Shown here piece after piece: positions 1-9,403 of a DNA stretch of 64,000 bases. How positions within the stretch are numbered: the stretch's first letter is position 1; each line of letters begins with the position of its first letter. The notes beneath the pieces were generated by a model. The model saw only the letters and a list, made by a program, of their open reading frames with translations. It was not told the origin of the DNA and ran no database searches. Source of the DNA: Cystobacter ferrugineus (GTDB lineage: Bacteria; Myxococcota; Myxococcia; Myxococcales; Myxococcaceae); NCBI RefSeq assembly GCF_001887355.1, contig NZ_MPIN01000021.1, positions 1 through 64,000 on the forward strand, read 5' to 3'. A program made the position numbers and the translations under genes.

Positions 1-144
1 CATCAGCTCGAACCGCTGGTCCGTTCGGTGCAACAGCGCCAGCCCTCCATCCGACGAGATGTGCTCGCCGTCGAACGCCGCCACCAGTTTCCTCCTTCCC
101 ACGCTGTCGAACTCGACCTGCTTCGCGTTACGCTCTGTTTTCAC
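1..144 (-). CDS. IS1380-family transposase, N-terminal 48 residues (cut by window edge)
   Basis: Reading leftward from a GTG at 144 gives an open frame of 48 codons that runs off the window. It contains FDGEHISSDGGLALLHRTD, which resembles the N-terminal signature of IS1380-type DDE transposases (FDG-x-x-ISSDGG-x-x-LL). A strong GGAAGGAG ribosome site lies about 8 bases upstream of the GTG. The catalytic DDE residues would lie outside the window, so intactness cannot be judged. The family call rests on one short motif; another DDE transposase with a similar N-terminus is possible. Confidence 0.75.
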   Translation of the reverse strand, partial: MKTERNAKQVEFDSVGRRKLVAAFDGEHISSDGGLALLHRTDQRFELM

Positions 145-239
145 CGCGTAGCTCCTTCCGATGGGTGGAAAGCCTTGAGAACTCTCCAGTTATCGGCCGG
201 TCGCTACGCGGTGTTCCCTCCCTTTGTGATCGATCCGGG
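1..239 (-). mobile_element. 5' end of an IS1380-like insertion sequence
   Basis: The transposase start plus the 95 bases between it and the stop codon of the next gene should contain the terminal inverted repeat of the element. I cannot identify the repeat because the other end is outside the window. The edge is therefore placed at the metalloprotease stop only by convention. Confidence 0.45.
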
Positions 240-2993
240 CTAGTTCCTCACCGCACTGTGGGAGAGAGCGAACGGGAGCACGAGGTTCGCCCAGTCGTTG
301 TAGTCGGAATGCACCTCGAAGATACCGTCTCGATTGAGATCGAACGTGGGCGTACTGATGAAGCCGCTGTTGTCATAGTCGATGGACGTGGAGCCTGGGC
401 GGCACATCCCCGCGGATTCATTCACGGCGGTCTCGTTGAGAGTGCCGCCAGAACCATCCGAGAAATCCATGACAAAGGTATCGCTCAGCGGAGAGTTCGC
501 CAGGTCCTCCAACCCATCGTATCCCTTGATCCTCCAGCGGAGGTAATACCGGTCGCCCGCGGAGCTTCCCGAGATCGGACCCAAGCCCTCGATCTCGTAC
601 AGGGAGTTCATGACGCTCAGGTAGTTGGGCTTGTAGTTGGTATCCACGTGGCCGCCATGCCGCAGGCCGAGGTTGTGGCCGAGCTCATGCATCATGACGA
701 CGGCCTGATGGTTGATGATCTGGTTGCGCCGCGCCACCGAGTCCGTGCTCAACTTGAACCCAAAGAGCGACACCAGGAGATCGTTCCCGCGGGACTCGGC
801 GATGCCACTTTGGCCCGCGGCACCACCCACGTTCTGGGTGCTACCGAAGATGCAATAATGGAAGACCGAACGGCGGGCGAAGTCCATGTGCGCCGCCTTG
901 AGCTCGTAGACGCCGGCCGCCTCCTTGTTGTTACGCGTCAGGTTGATGCTGGTGGCAAAGGGCAACTCCGGGCTGCCTTGACCGAGGTTGTACTTCGCCG
1001 GGTCGAAGCTCGCGCTGAAGCGTGTGCCCACATCGAGATGAACCTGAATGCCACGTCTGGCGAAGACCGCGACGAGCTTGTCCAGGGCTTCCTTCTGAGG
1101 AACGATGAGTGGGTCGGTGGACTGCATGTGGTCCACCTCGATGAAGATGTCCCGCTGCGCGGTGCGTGCGCCCATTGCATACAGGTCCAGACCCGCGAAA
1201 CGACCGCCCGCGACCTCGGCGGAGTCGGGAATACCGTCGGAGTCCTCGTCCACGGCCCCCGCGGGCACGTCGTTGGGGCCCCCCGGCGTCGAGAACGGTC
1301 GCGAGGACCAGTCGCTCGCGCTGTTGGTGTCCTGGGCACCCGGCGTGCGCACGAAGGAGAACGACGAGGGGCCATCCGTCGGCACCGCGGACACATTCAC
1401 GGTGCCCGTCCACGCGCCCTCCGACAGGGGCGCCTGGGTGTTGTTGTTGCCGAAGCGGACGAAGTCGACCGTCTCGCCGATGTCGCGCCGGACCAGCTCG
1501 ATGAAGGTCGCACCCGACCAGAAGGGGATCATCGCCGGCTCCTCCCTCAGCCAGATCATCTGATTCGACTCGAAGTTCTCCAAGGGGTAGGCCTTGCCCG
1601 AGACGACGACGTACGCGCCCGGAGCGAGGAGGCGCGAGGGCAGCGGAAACAGCATGACGTCCTTGGCCACCCAGGCGTTCGTGCTGATGTCGTACCCCCG
1701 GGCACGAATCGCATAGTCCGCGAGGTCGATGGGCGCGCTGGTGTTGTTGCGCAGCTCCAGCCATCCAGGCCGGTTGCTGCCAGTGGCCGAGCTCACCTCC
1801 GTGATGGTCAGGGGCAGCGGCAGCACCTGCACGCTCTTCGATTCGAACTTGGTGGAATCGAAGACCGAGGTGGCCTGTACCGTGGCGGTCAGGACGCTGG
1901 TGGTCCCCGGCGCGGTGTAGCGCGCGAAGCTCATGTTGGGACGCGAGGCGTCGGCGGGGAGCGGCTCCAACACCCCCCCTCCCGACACCAGCTTCCATTC
2001 GACCTTGGAGCCCGAAGGCGGCGTCCCCAGAAGCTCGGCCGAGAGGACCACGGCATTGCCCGCGTAGAGCTGGGGGCGGGCGGCCAAGAGTTGAACCGCG
2101 GTGACGGCCGGAGCCTTGAGCTCGAGGGTCACGGAGCCGGCCTTGGAGCCATCGGCCACGGACGTGGCGGTGACCGTCACCTGCGTGTCCGCCCCGATGG
2201 AATCGGGCGCCGTGTAGACCACGCGCGCGCCCGTGGTGGCCGAGAGCGAGCCTTCTCCCTCCACGCTCCAGCTCACCTCCGAGCTGAAGAAACCAGCGCC
2301 CGTGACCGAGGCGTCGAGTGCCACGCTCTCCTTCTCCACCAGTTCCGTATCCGCCGCCGTCACCTCCACGCCGGTGATGACGGGAGCCTTGAGCGTGAGG
2401 GTCGTCGAAGCGGAGCGAGAGGGCGCCTGCACGGACGTCGCGGTGACGGTGACCTGGGTGTCCGCGCTCACCCCCTCCGGCGCCGTGTAGGTGACCTGCG
2501 AGCCGGTGGTGGCCGAGAGCGTGCCGCCTCCCTCCACGCTCCAGGTCACCTCGGAGCTGAAGTTGCCGGACCCCGTCACCGAGGCCTCGAGTGCCACGCT
2601 CTCCTGGGCGAACAACTCGCTGCTCGCCGCCGTCACCTGCACGCCGGTGATGCCGGGAGCCGCCTTGAGGGTCAGGGTCACGGAAGCGGAGCGAGAGGGC
2701 GTCTGCACGGACGTCGCGGTGATGGTGACCTGCGTGTCCTCGCTCACCGCGTCGGGCGCGGTATAGGTGACCGGCGAGCCGGTGACGGGCGAGACCGAGC
2801 CTCCCCCCGTCACGCTCCAGGTCACATCTTGATTGAAGGGACCCTCGCCATAGACCGTGGCCTCGAGGGTCGTCTCCTCATTGGGATGGAGTTCACTGGC
2901 TTTGCTGGTGACTTCAACCTCGGCCACCTCATTGCGCACGCAACCACTCAACACGAGTGCGACGAACAAAACCGTCCCTAGCGACTTCACCAT
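240..2993 (-). CDS. Secreted zinc metalloprotease lipoprotein with Ig-like repeats and lamin-tail domain
   Basis: The 917-residue product starts at MVKSLGTVLFVALVLSGC, a lipoprotein signal with Cys18 as the likely lipidated residue. The ATG at 2993 has a GAGGGA ribosome site. Four Ig-like (Big-type) domains of about 90 residues occupy roughly 20-390. A lamin-tail-like domain (about 392-577, with PGWLELRNNTSAPIDLADY) follows. The C-terminal zincin domain carries HELGHNLGLRHGGH near 769, matching HExxHxxGxxH, with SVMNS as the probable Met-turn. It is predicted to be anchored or released outside the cell and to degrade proteins; the substrate is unknown. The gene stands alone between an IS end and vgrG. 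Its stop lies 95 bases from the transposase start, so the extreme C-terminus could have been altered by the insertion. Confidence 0.85.
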   Translation of the reverse strand: MVKSLGTVLFVALVLSGCVRNEVAEVEVTSKASELHPNEETTLEATVYGEGPFNQDVTWSVTGGGSVSPVTGSPVTYTAPDAVSEDTQVTITATSVQTPSRSASVTLTLKAAPGITGVQVTAASSELFAQESVALEASVTGSGNFSSEVTWSVEGGGTLSATTGSQVTYTAPEGVSADTQVTVTATSVQAPSRSASTTLTLKAPVITGVEVTAADTELVEKESVALDASVTGAGFFSSEVSWSVEGEGSLSATTGARVVYTAPDSIGADTQVTVTATSVADGSKAGSVTLELKAPAVTAVQLLAARPQLYAGNAVVLSAELLGTPPSGSKVEWKLVSGGGVLEPLPADASRPNMSFARYTAPGTTSVLTATVQATSVFDSTKFESKSVQVLPLPLTITEVSSATGSNRPGWLELRNNTSAPIDLADYAIRARGYDISTNAWVAKDVMLFPLPSRLLAPGAYVVVSGKAYPLENFESNQMIWLREEPAMIPFWSGATFIELVRRDIGETVDFVRFGNNNTQAPLSEGAWTGTVNVSAVPTDGPSSFSFVRTPGAQDTNSASDWSSRPFSTPGGPNDVPAGAVDEDSDGIPDSAEVAGGRFAGLDLYAMGARTAQRDIFIEVDHMQSTDPLIVPQKEALDKLVAVFARRGIQVHLDVGTRFSASFDPAKYNLGQGSPELPFATSINLTRNNKEAAGVYELKAAHMDFARRSVFHYCIFGSTQNVGGAAGQSGIAESRGNDLLVSLFGFKLSTDSVARRNQIINHQAVVMMHELGHNLGLRHGGHVDTNYKPNYLSVMNSLYEIEGLGPISGSSAGDRYYLRWRIKGYDGLEDLANSPLSDTFVMDFSDGSGGTLNETAVNESAGMCRPGSTSIDYDNSGFISTPTFDLNRDGIFEVHSDYNDWANLVLPFALSHSAVRN
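2107..2940 (-). repeat. Tandem DNA repeat encoding Ig-like domains, period about 273-276 bases
   Basis: Three consecutive units in the metalloprotease gene are clearly similar at DNA level. The marker CCACGCTCCA recurs at 2261 and 2534, and a one-base variant at 2810, giving spacings of 273 and 276 bases (91 and 92 codons). The near-identical GCGAGAGGGCG...TGCACGGACGTCGCGGTGA block also recurs. This suggests recent tandem duplication of one Ig domain within the gene. Confidence 0.65.
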
Positions 2994-3152
2994 GAATGCT
3001 CCCTCTGAGGCCTCACCGGCACCTGGGGTCACGACCTCGCCGTGTCCAAAACAGGGTGTCTAGCGGGGAGGACACTAGATGAAGCCAGGCAATGCAAGCA
3101 ACGAAGCGGCCTCCAGAGGTCATCGTCAGGAACAAGATGCTCCAATAAGCAG

Positions 3153-5387
3153 TCAACTCCCACCCTTCTTCTTGATCTTGCTTCCCTTGAATTTGATGCT
3201 GGCTCCATCCAGGGTGATGGCATTGCCGGAAAAATTCACTGCGCCGGATTTTTTTATCTGGAGCACCACCTTTCCACCCACCTTGATGGAGAAGCTCTCC
3301 GCTTTCAGCGAGAAGGACTTCGACAACCAGGCGGTGGGGTCCTTCACCTTGAGTTGTGAATTGCCGCGAACGTCGTCTTCCAGGTTTTCACTGACGGTCG
3401 AGACCATCGCCCCGGCGATCCTGGACTGGTAGCCCAATCCCACGTCAACCGACAGATCCTCGGCGACATCCTCCAACCGGGCGCCGGCGATCCGCTCGGT
3501 GCGCATCGCCCCCACGGTCACGGACTTGTCCTGTTCCACGGACTCGCTCATGACGAGGCCGACGTTCACGGCATATGCGGCCCCGATCGTCAGCGCCTTG
3601 GCCATCGACACGCTCTCCGTGGAGGCTTGAGACACCACGAGGGTGCGGTTCTTCGCGATGGAGATGAACTGGCGGCCCGACACCTCCTCGGAGTGCTCGC
3701 CCTCCACCGTGGTGGCCCGATGACCCTGGACTCGCAGGGACTGGTGGCCCTCCACGAGCCCCTCGTCATCCAGGGTGACGGCCAGGGTCTGATTGCCCTC
3801 GACGGTGAGCTGGCGGTCCTTGAGCACCAGGAGCGACTCGAAGCCCCGCACCTCCTGGTCCTTGTCATTCTCGGTCAGCAGCGCTTCATCCTTCTGGGCA
3901 TGGAGGAAGAGCTCCTCCGCGCCCGCCGCGTCTTCGATGCGCACCTCGTTGAAGCCGGCGCTCCCCGGGCTGGACGCGCTCTTGAGGGTGGAGCGGGTCT
4001 TCTCCGCTGGCAGGGCATAGGGCGTGGGGTGATGGCCGTTGTAGACGGAGCCCGCGAGCAGCGGCCTGTCCGGGTTGCCCTCGAGGAAGCGCACCAGGAC
4101 CTCGTGACCCACGCGCGGCAGATAGAGCGCGCCCCAGGCCAGGCCGTTCCAGGCCTGACCCACGCGGATCCAACACGAGGAGGAGTCGTCCCGCGAGCCC
4201 TCCCGATCCCAATGGAACTGCACCTTGATGCGGCCATGCCCATCCGTGTGGATCTCCTCGCCCGCGGGCCCCACCACCGTCGCCGTCTGGACGCCCACGA
4301 TCTGGGGAACGGGAGTGGTCCGCCGCGGACGGAAGGGAACCGGGCCGGGCATGCAGATGAAATGGTTGCGGTACAAGCCGCCCAAGGCCTCCCGGTCGCC
4401 AGGCGCCTCGGGCTGCTCGCCGAAGTGAGAGATCCGGACCGCCAGGTACTCGCCCGCGTGGGTTCCGTCGTCCTCGACCTGGAACAGGCATCCGGGCGAG
4501 AGCCGTGGACACACGCCCTCTCCCTCCAGGGTCCAGGCGGCCTGGACCAGTTCCTCCATGCGCACCTTGGAGACCGCCTTGCCCACGCCGGGGGTCTCGT
4601 ACTCCCCCGGATGGTCATACACCTTCAGCCCATCCGCGCCCTCGGAGCTCGCCGACCTGGCGGACAGCTCCAAGGCGGGCTTCTCGAAGTTGAAGTCCTT
4701 GAGGAGCACCGCGCCAGGCCGCAGCCGGTGGATGCGCGCCAGCGCGACGAGGTACTCCCCCTCCTCCACCCGGTTGTCACGCGCACGCAAGGGCAGGCCC
4801 GCCCCCCCCGGCAAGGGCCGGTGCACCGCGGGCGCATCTCCGATGACCAGGACCGGGCCCTCGTCGGTGTGCTCGAAGAAATAGAAGATGCCCTCCCATT
4901 CCAACAAGCGGCTGAGGAACGCGAAATCCGTTTCCCGGTATTGCGTGCAATACTCGCGCTTCTCATGCTCGCCGCTGAGCATCCAGCGCGCCTCCACCCC
5001 CGCCTCGCCCAGGAGTTCCTTCACGATGTCCGGCACGGACTTGCGCTGGAAGATGCGGCTGCGATTCACCTGGGTCAGGCGCCAGAGCCCGGGAACCAGC
5101 CACGCGCGGTAGCACCAACGCCCCTCGCGGCGCCCCAGGGACTCCACCGCACGCAGCATTCCCCCCATCCATCGCGAATCGCTGCCGGGCAACGCCACGG
5201 ACAACCGGGCGTCGGCCCCCACCAGGGCTTCCGCTTCCAGGGGACCCTTCTCGTTCGCGTGGAACTCCACCTGGAATTCATAGAGACGGCTCATTCCCTC
5301 GGTGCCCGAGAACCCCAGAACGACGAGCGACTCCGCCTCGTACGGGCCCGCCCTGAAGGTAAAAGCAGCCCCCTTCGTCCGCGCCAT
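3153..5387 (-). CDS. vgrG: T6SS spike protein VgrG (first copy)
   Basis: The 744-residue product begins MARTKGAAFTFRAGPYEAE. The ATG at 5387 follows a G-rich ribosome site; longer in-frame starts are rejected because they run into the divergent vgrG. Residues about 10-360 form the phage gpD/gp27-like half (FSGTEGMSRLYEFQVEF, YRETDFAFLSRLLEWEGIFYFFEH). The gp5-like OB fold is at about 370-460 ([35 protein letters not shown]). The rest is a repetitive beta-helix needle (EGNQTLAVTLDDEGLVEGHQ), ending in Lys-rich KGSKIKKKGGS. It trimerises to form the spike tip of the contractile machine. No toxin domain is fused to its end, so cargo is probably carried through PAAR-like or adaptor proteins. It is divergent from the second vgrG across a 180-base gap. 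Confidence 0.93.
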   Translation of the reverse strand: MARTKGAAFTFRAGPYEAESLVVLGFSGTEGMSRLYEFQVEFHANEKGPLEAEALVGADARLSVALPGSDSRWMGGMLRAVESLGRREGRWCYRAWLVPGLWRLTQVNRSRIFQRKSVPDIVKELLGEAGVEARWMLSGEHEKREYCTQYRETDFAFLSRLLEWEGIFYFFEHTDEGPVLVIGDAPAVHRPLPGGAGLPLRARDNRVEEGEYLVALARIHRLRPGAVLLKDFNFEKPALELSARSASSEGADGLKVYDHPGEYETPGVGKAVSKVRMEELVQAAWTLEGEGVCPRLSPGCLFQVEDDGTHAGEYLAVRISHFGEQPEAPGDREALGGLYRNHFICMPGPVPFRPRRTTPVPQIVGVQTATVVGPAGEEIHTDGHGRIKVQFHWDREGSRDDSSSCWIRVGQAWNGLAWGALYLPRVGHEVLVRFLEGNPDRPLLAGSVYNGHHPTPYALPAEKTRSTLKSASSPGSAGFNEVRIEDAAGAEELFLHAQKDEALLTENDKDQEVRGFESLLVLKDRQLTVEGNQTLAVTLDDEGLVEGHQSLRVQGHRATTVEGEHSEEVSGRQFISIAKNRTLVVSQASTESVSMAKALTIGAAYAVNVGLVMSESVEQDKSVTVGAMRTERIAGARLEDVAEDLSVDVGLGYQSRIAGAMVSTVSENLEDDVRGNSQLKVKDPTAWLSKSFSLKAESFSIKVGGKVVLQIKKSGAVNFSGNAITLDGASIKFKGSKIKKKGGS

Positions 5388-5567
5388 GCATCCCCCCTGC
5401 TCGCAAGGAACAGAAAATCCATACAAATGCGAATCCCCTGGCAGGGAACAGCCCTCCATGAGTATTCGCCATTGATCACATCCCCTGGCGCATGAGAGTA
5501 ACATCCGTTGCAGGGCGAGGACAGAGCGTGGTCTAGACTCGTTACAGATTGGGGAGGGGAGGGCTCC

Positions 5568-7832
5568 ATGATCGCGGTACCGATGCTCCAAGCGAATCAG
5601 GCTGAGTTCGATTTCCAGGCCGGGTCGCTGGCCGCGGGCGAGCTGGCCGTCGTGGGCTTCGAGGCCCAGGAAACGCTCTCGCGCCCCTGTCTCGTCGAGC
5701 TCACGCTGGCCGCGCCTCCCGATGTGGCCGTGGAGGAGAAGGCCCTCCTGGGCCAGAGCGCGCTGCTGACGGTGCATCGGGGAGATGGGACGTCACGCTT
5801 CTTCCATGGCACCGTGTCGCGCGTCGTGCGCTGGGACGCCCCCTCGTCCGCCGAGAGCCAGCGCTATCGCATCACGGTGGTCTCCCGCCTGGAGACACTC
5901 CGGCATACCCGCCGCAGCCGCATCTTCCAGGACATGGACGTGCCCCAGATCGTCCACAAGGTCCTCACCGAGGGACAGGTGGAGCACACTCTCTCCTTGA
6001 GCAACGGCTATCGCTCACGGGAGTACTGTGTGCAGTACCGTGAATCCGATCTCGATTTCGTCTCGCGGTTGCTGGAGGAAGAAGGCATTTCCTACTTCTT
6101 CGAGCACACGGAGAGCACGCACCGGATGGTCTTGTGCGACAACACCCTCACCTGCCCGCCCATGGAGGGAGAGCGCGAGCTGGTCTTCCGCGAGGACAGG
6201 AAGATGGTGGCGGGAAGCGAGTCCGTGCACGAGTTCGCCACGAAGGTGGAAGTGCAACCGGGCGCGGTGGTCCTGCGAGACTTCAACTTCACGAGGCCCT
6301 CTTTCGATCTCACCTCCACCACGACCGCCGAGGAGGGCGAGCCGGCCCTGGAGATTTATGACTATCCAGGCCGCTACGAGGAGCCCGGTGAGGGAAAGAC
6401 GCTGGCCCAGGTGCGCCTGGAGGAGCTGCGCGCACGCGTGGAGCAGATGAACGGAAGCGGCAACTGCCGGCGCCTGTGCGCGGGTCACACCTTCACACTG
6501 ACCGAGCACCCGCGGGATGCCTTCAATCGCGACTACCTGCTGCTCTCCATCCGGCACGTGGGCCGGCAACCCGAGGCCGTCCCCCACGAGCAGACCACGG
6601 AGGGACACCAGGAGGGCTACCGCAACGAGTTCGTCTGCATGCCCGCGCAAGTGCCCTACCGGCCCGCCCGGAGCACCCCCCGGCCCTCGATCGCGGGAGC
6701 CCAGACGGCCATCGTGGTGGGACCTCCGGGAGAGGAAATCCATACCGATGAACACGGCCGGATCAAGGTCCAGTTCCACTGGGATCGCGAGGGGACGCGC
6801 GATGACAAGAGTTCCTGCTGGATGCGGGTGAGCCAGGCGTGGGCCGGGCCAGGATGGGGGGCGCTCTACCTGCCACGCATCGGACAGGAAGTGGTGGTGG
6901 AGTTCCTCGAGGGAGATCCCGACCGGCCCATCGTCACGGGCAGCGTCTACAACGGGCAGAACCCGCCGCCCATCGATCTGCCCGGAGACAAGACCCAGAG
7001 CACGTTGCGCTCCAGCTCGAGTCCCGGAGGCAACGGCGCCAACGAGCTGCGCTTCGAGGATGCCGCGGGCCGGGAGCAGCTCTATGTGCACGCGCAGAAG
7101 GACTTCAACATCGTCGTGGAGAACGACAAGTCCCAGCGGGTGGGTGGAAACGAGACGCTTCTGGTCAAGAAGGACCGCAGCCGGACCATCGAGGGCAACC
7201 AGTCGCTCGAGGTGAAGCTGAACGATGACTCCGTCATCAATGGCAACCAGAGCCTGGAAGTCAGCCAGAACCGCTCGACGAGCGTGGGAGGCAACCACAC
7301 CGAGTCCGTGGGGGGAGACCAGTCGATCCAGGTGAGTGGCAATCAGAGCGTGGCGGTATCAATGGCCTCCCTGGAAACGGTGGTGCTGGGAAAGATGCTC
7401 AGCGTGGGCGGTGGCTACGCGGTCACCGTGGGCGGAGCGCACAACGAGCTGGTGGGTGGTCTCAAGTCCGAGCAGGTCGGCGGCGCCAAGACGGAGAGCG
7501 TTGGCGCGAAGAAGTCCGAGGCGGTCAAGGGCGCGCGCACCCTCCAGGTCGGCGGAGATGTCTCCGAGCAGGTGGGCGGCTCCCGCACCCTCAAGGTGGG
7601 CAAGGATCTCCAGGTGAGCGTGGGCGGCAAGCTCAACCACGCCGTCAAGGATTCCTATACGCTCTCGGCGAAGGAAATCTCGCTGGTGGCCGAGGAGCAA
7701 TTCACCCTCAAGGTCGGCTCCGCGACCCTGCAGATCAAGAAGAACGGCGACGTCGTCATCAAGGGCGCCAAGATCGAGGTCACCGCGAGCGGAGACATCG
7801 TCATCAAGGGCTCGAAGATTTCCGAGAACTGA
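5568..7832 (+). CDS. vgrG: T6SS spike protein VgrG (second copy)
   Basis: The 754-residue product begins [16 protein letters not shown], with the purine-rich ribosome site GGGGAGGGGAGGG just upstream (5551-5563). It has the same layout as the divergent copy: gp27-like half with [27 protein letters not shown] fold at about 380-470 ([22 protein letters not shown]), then a needle of many VGGN/VGG repeats ([37 protein letters not shown]). It ends IKGSKISEN with no effector extension. It leads a rightward run of DUF6484, AHH nuclease and two immunity genes and is the most likely carrier of that nuclease. Similarity to the first copy suggests an old duplication with diverged needles. Confidence 0.94.
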   Translation: MIAVPMLQANQAEFDFQAGSLAAGELAVVGFEAQETLSRPCLVELTLAAPPDVAVEEKALLGQSALLTVHRGDGTSRFFHGTVSRVVRWDAPSSAESQRYRITVVSRLETLRHTRRSRIFQDMDVPQIVHKVLTEGQVEHTLSLSNGYRSREYCVQYRESDLDFVSRLLEEEGISYFFEHTESTHRMVLCDNTLTCPPMEGERELVFREDRKMVAGSESVHEFATKVEVQPGAVVLRDFNFTRPSFDLTSTTTAEEGEPALEIYDYPGRYEEPGEGKTLAQVRLEELRARVEQMNGSGNCRRLCAGHTFTLTEHPRDAFNRDYLLLSIRHVGRQPEAVPHEQTTEGHQEGYRNEFVCMPAQVPYRPARSTPRPSIAGAQTAIVVGPPGEEIHTDEHGRIKVQFHWDREGTRDDKSSCWMRVSQAWAGPGWGALYLPRIGQEVVVEFLEGDPDRPIVTGSVYNGQNPPPIDLPGDKTQSTLRSSSSPGGNGANELRFEDAAGREQLYVHAQKDFNIVVENDKSQRVGGNETLLVKKDRSRTIEGNQSLEVKLNDDSVINGNQSLEVSQNRSTSVGGNHTESVGGDQSIQVSGNQSVAVSMASLETVVLGKMLSVGGGYAVTVGGAHNELVGGLKSEQVGGAKTESVGAKKSEAVKGARTLQVGGDVSEQVGGSRTLKVGKDLQVSVGGKLNHAVKDSYTLSAKEISLVAEEQFTLKVGSATLQIKKNGDVVIKGAKIEVTASGDIVIKGSKISEN

Positions 7833-7909
7833 CCCTCCCCCCCAGCCACCCGACAAGCGAGGGAAAGGGGAAGGCGACAGGTGCCCGCGTAGCTCCCGGG
7901 CCCGTGCCA

Positions 7910-7931
7910 ACCCGGCGTGTTGTCGCCGGGT
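7910..7931 (+). terminator. GC-rich hairpin after vgrG, possible terminator
   Basis: ACCCGGCG and CGCCGGGT pair perfectly (8 bp) around a TGTTGT loop, 78 bases after the vgrG stop. No T-tract follows, so it is only a weak intrinsic terminator candidate; it could also attenuate read-through into the DUF6484 gene. The remaining sequence to 8115 shows no gene. Confidence 0.4.
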
Positions 7932-8115
7932 GAAGGCTCACGTCTCGACGTGGCACGCCCCCTGACTCCGAAGGAGCCACTCCAATGCGAGCATGTAAAC
8001 GGGGCAGGCTCACAAGCGTATTGGCCGCAATTGTTCCACAGCCGCTCTGATGGCGGGCTCGCCATCCAGCCCGTCTATTGAAACAATGGGCTCCACCGTG
8101 TCGCCGAGGTTTCCC

Positions 8116-8682
8116 ATGTCTTCGCCTGACGATTACAGCACGCCTGACAAGGTCGCCCGCTCCGAGTCGCAGCAGCCCATCCTCGGGGCTCGTGTCGGCC
8201 GGCTTGTTGGTGTCAGCCTGGCAGGTCTGCCCCTGGTGCAGTTCGAAGGCTGTCCCGGGCCGGTTCCGGCCCGGAGCTTCGTTGCGCTCGACGTGGCACA
8301 GCTCCGCGCGGCCGCGGGGGAGCAGAGGCAGGTCGTACTGCTCTTCGAAGGGGGTGACCCAGCGCGGCCCTTGCTCGTCGCCATGGAGCAGGACTCTGAT
8401 ACTCCTTCACTGCTGGACCAACTCTTGGAGGAGGCGGCTCGGCCCAGGGGCTCCGAGACCAACGCGCCCGTTGAAACCGCGCCCGCCACGGCGGCCGTGG
8501 CGAAGACCGCCGTGCCGGAGGAACGCCTGGTGCTGGGAGCGCAGCGGGAACTCGTCCTGCAGGTGGGCGAGGCGAGCATCACGCTGCGCAGGGACGGCAC
8601 CATCCTCCTGCGAGGCGTCCGGGTGGAGAGCCGCGCCTCGGGGCTCCAACTCATCCGCGGTGGTAAAATCGAGCTGAACTAA
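8116..8682 (+). CDS. DUF6484 protein, T6SS effector-module accessory
   Basis: The 188-residue product starts MSSPDDYSTPDK; the ATG at 8116 has GAGG five bases upstream, whereas the in-frame ATG at 8050 has no clear site. Residues about 25-95 (GARVGRLVGVSLAGLPLVQF, ARSFVALDVAQL, VVLLFEGGDPARPLLVAM) fit the DUF6484 pattern. It is short and beta-rich, with 'GGDPARP' recalling the VgrG OB-fold 'GDPDRP'. The C-terminus (ITLRRDGTILLRGVRV) resembles the VgrG needle end. DUF6484 genes are commonly found beside vgrG and effector genes; their role is not established. I infer a structural or loading accessory of the spike. The stop is 17 bases from the nuclease start. Confidence 0.75.
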   Translation: MSSPDDYSTPDKVARSESQQPILGARVGRLVGVSLAGLPLVQFEGCPGPVPARSFVALDVAQLRAAAGEQRQVVLLFEGGDPARPLLVAMEQDSDTPSLLDQLLEEAARPRGSETNAPVETAPATAAVAKTAVPEERLVLGAQRELVLQVGEASITLRRDGTILLRGVRVESRASGLQLIRGGKIELN

Positions 8683-8699
8683 GTCCTACGGAGGCACGC

Positions 8700-9386
8700 A
8701 TGGGAAACCACCTCTCGGACGCGGGCAAGCTGCCAGCACGACTCAAGCGCTCTAGCGATTACCGGGACAAGGGCTACAAGCACATCAAGGGCAATGGGGG
8801 TCGGAAGAGCGTCTACGCGGACCTCGATGTCATCCAGGGCGTGCTCCTGACGCGTCGCACGACAACCCGCGACAAGGGGGTGGTAAAGAAGGGCAGCAGG
8901 GCCCACGCGCGGCGCTACACCTTCACGTATGGCAACAACTTCCAGATCGGCAAGTCCCCGTACGCGAACCAGGGGCACCACCTGCTTCCGGAAGAGGCGT
9001 TCTCCGACAAGTTCTTCGACAGCAACCAGTTCCGGATGCTCCAGGGGGTGGACTACAACATCAACAACGGGGAGAACATCATCTTCCTCCCCGCCAGGGA
9101 GGAAGACACGGCGTTCCATCTTCTGCCGTTCCACCAGGGCCCCCATCCGGACTACACCCGCCAGGTCGACGCGGATATGCAGGATGTCAAGGACGTTCTG
9201 GACAAGGCCCTGGCGAAGGACAAGAAGCACAAGAAGTGGAACCCTCCCGAGGATCTCAAGGACAAGCTGATGAAGCTCCAGGAGGACTACTGGGACATGC
9301 TGGTGGCCGCCGGTCCCATCCCCATCAACAAGTTCGTGAAGCCCGCCGCCAAAAAGAAGGGCCTCACGAAGAGCAAGAAGCCCTGA
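8700..9386 (+). CDS. AHH-type HNH/Endo VII nuclease, predicted T6SS toxin
   Basis: The 228-residue product starts at 8700 with a CGGAGG ribosome site. A basic N-terminus is followed by YANQGHHLLPEEAFSDKFF (about residues 88-106) and LPFHQGPHPDYTRQVDADMQ. These match the paired histidine motifs of the AHH family, a His-Me finger nuclease group of polymorphic toxins; the HH pair and the later H-x-x-x-x-H are the expected metal and catalytic residues. It has no signal peptide, VgrG or Rhs domain, so it is probably delivered as free cargo. The Lys-rich C-terminus fits nucleic-acid binding. It sits between DUF6484 and a DUF1629 immunity gene. Nuclease activity and T6SS delivery are inferred, not shown. 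Confidence 0.83.
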   Translation: MGNHLSDAGKLPARLKRSSDYRDKGYKHIKGNGGRKSVYADLDVIQGVLLTRRTTTRDKGVVKKGSRAHARRYTFTYGNNFQIGKSPYANQGHHLLPEEAFSDKFFDSNQFRMLQGVDYNINNGENIIFLPAREEDTAFHLLPFHQGPHPDYTRQVDADMQDVKDVLDKALAKDKKHKKWNPPEDLKDKLMKLQEDYWDMLVAAGPIPINKFVKPAAKKKGLTKSKKP

Positions 9387-9403
9387 ACGAGGAGCCTGTT
9401 TCG

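Noticed and set aside
165-2981. A 938-codon open frame on the plus strand opposite the metalloprotease gene
   Set aside because: Its product is Arg/Gly/His/Val-rich, lacks domains and mirrors the codons of the real gene. The same applies to long antisense frames opposite pncB (16501-18654), the GT39 gene (36179-38614), the FHA gene, the kinase and the mur genes; all are high-GC shadows.
5388-5567. A sigma-54 promoter between the two vgrG genes, as seen for some T6SS loci
   Set aside because: TGGCAG and TGGCGC occur, but no GC element lies at the required 10-11 base distance on either strand.
5388-5777. Extending the leftward vgrG start to 5777
   Set aside because: The extra 130 residues overlap the start of the divergent vgrG, are Arg/His-rich and lack any VgrG similarity; MARTKG at 5387 has a ribosome site.
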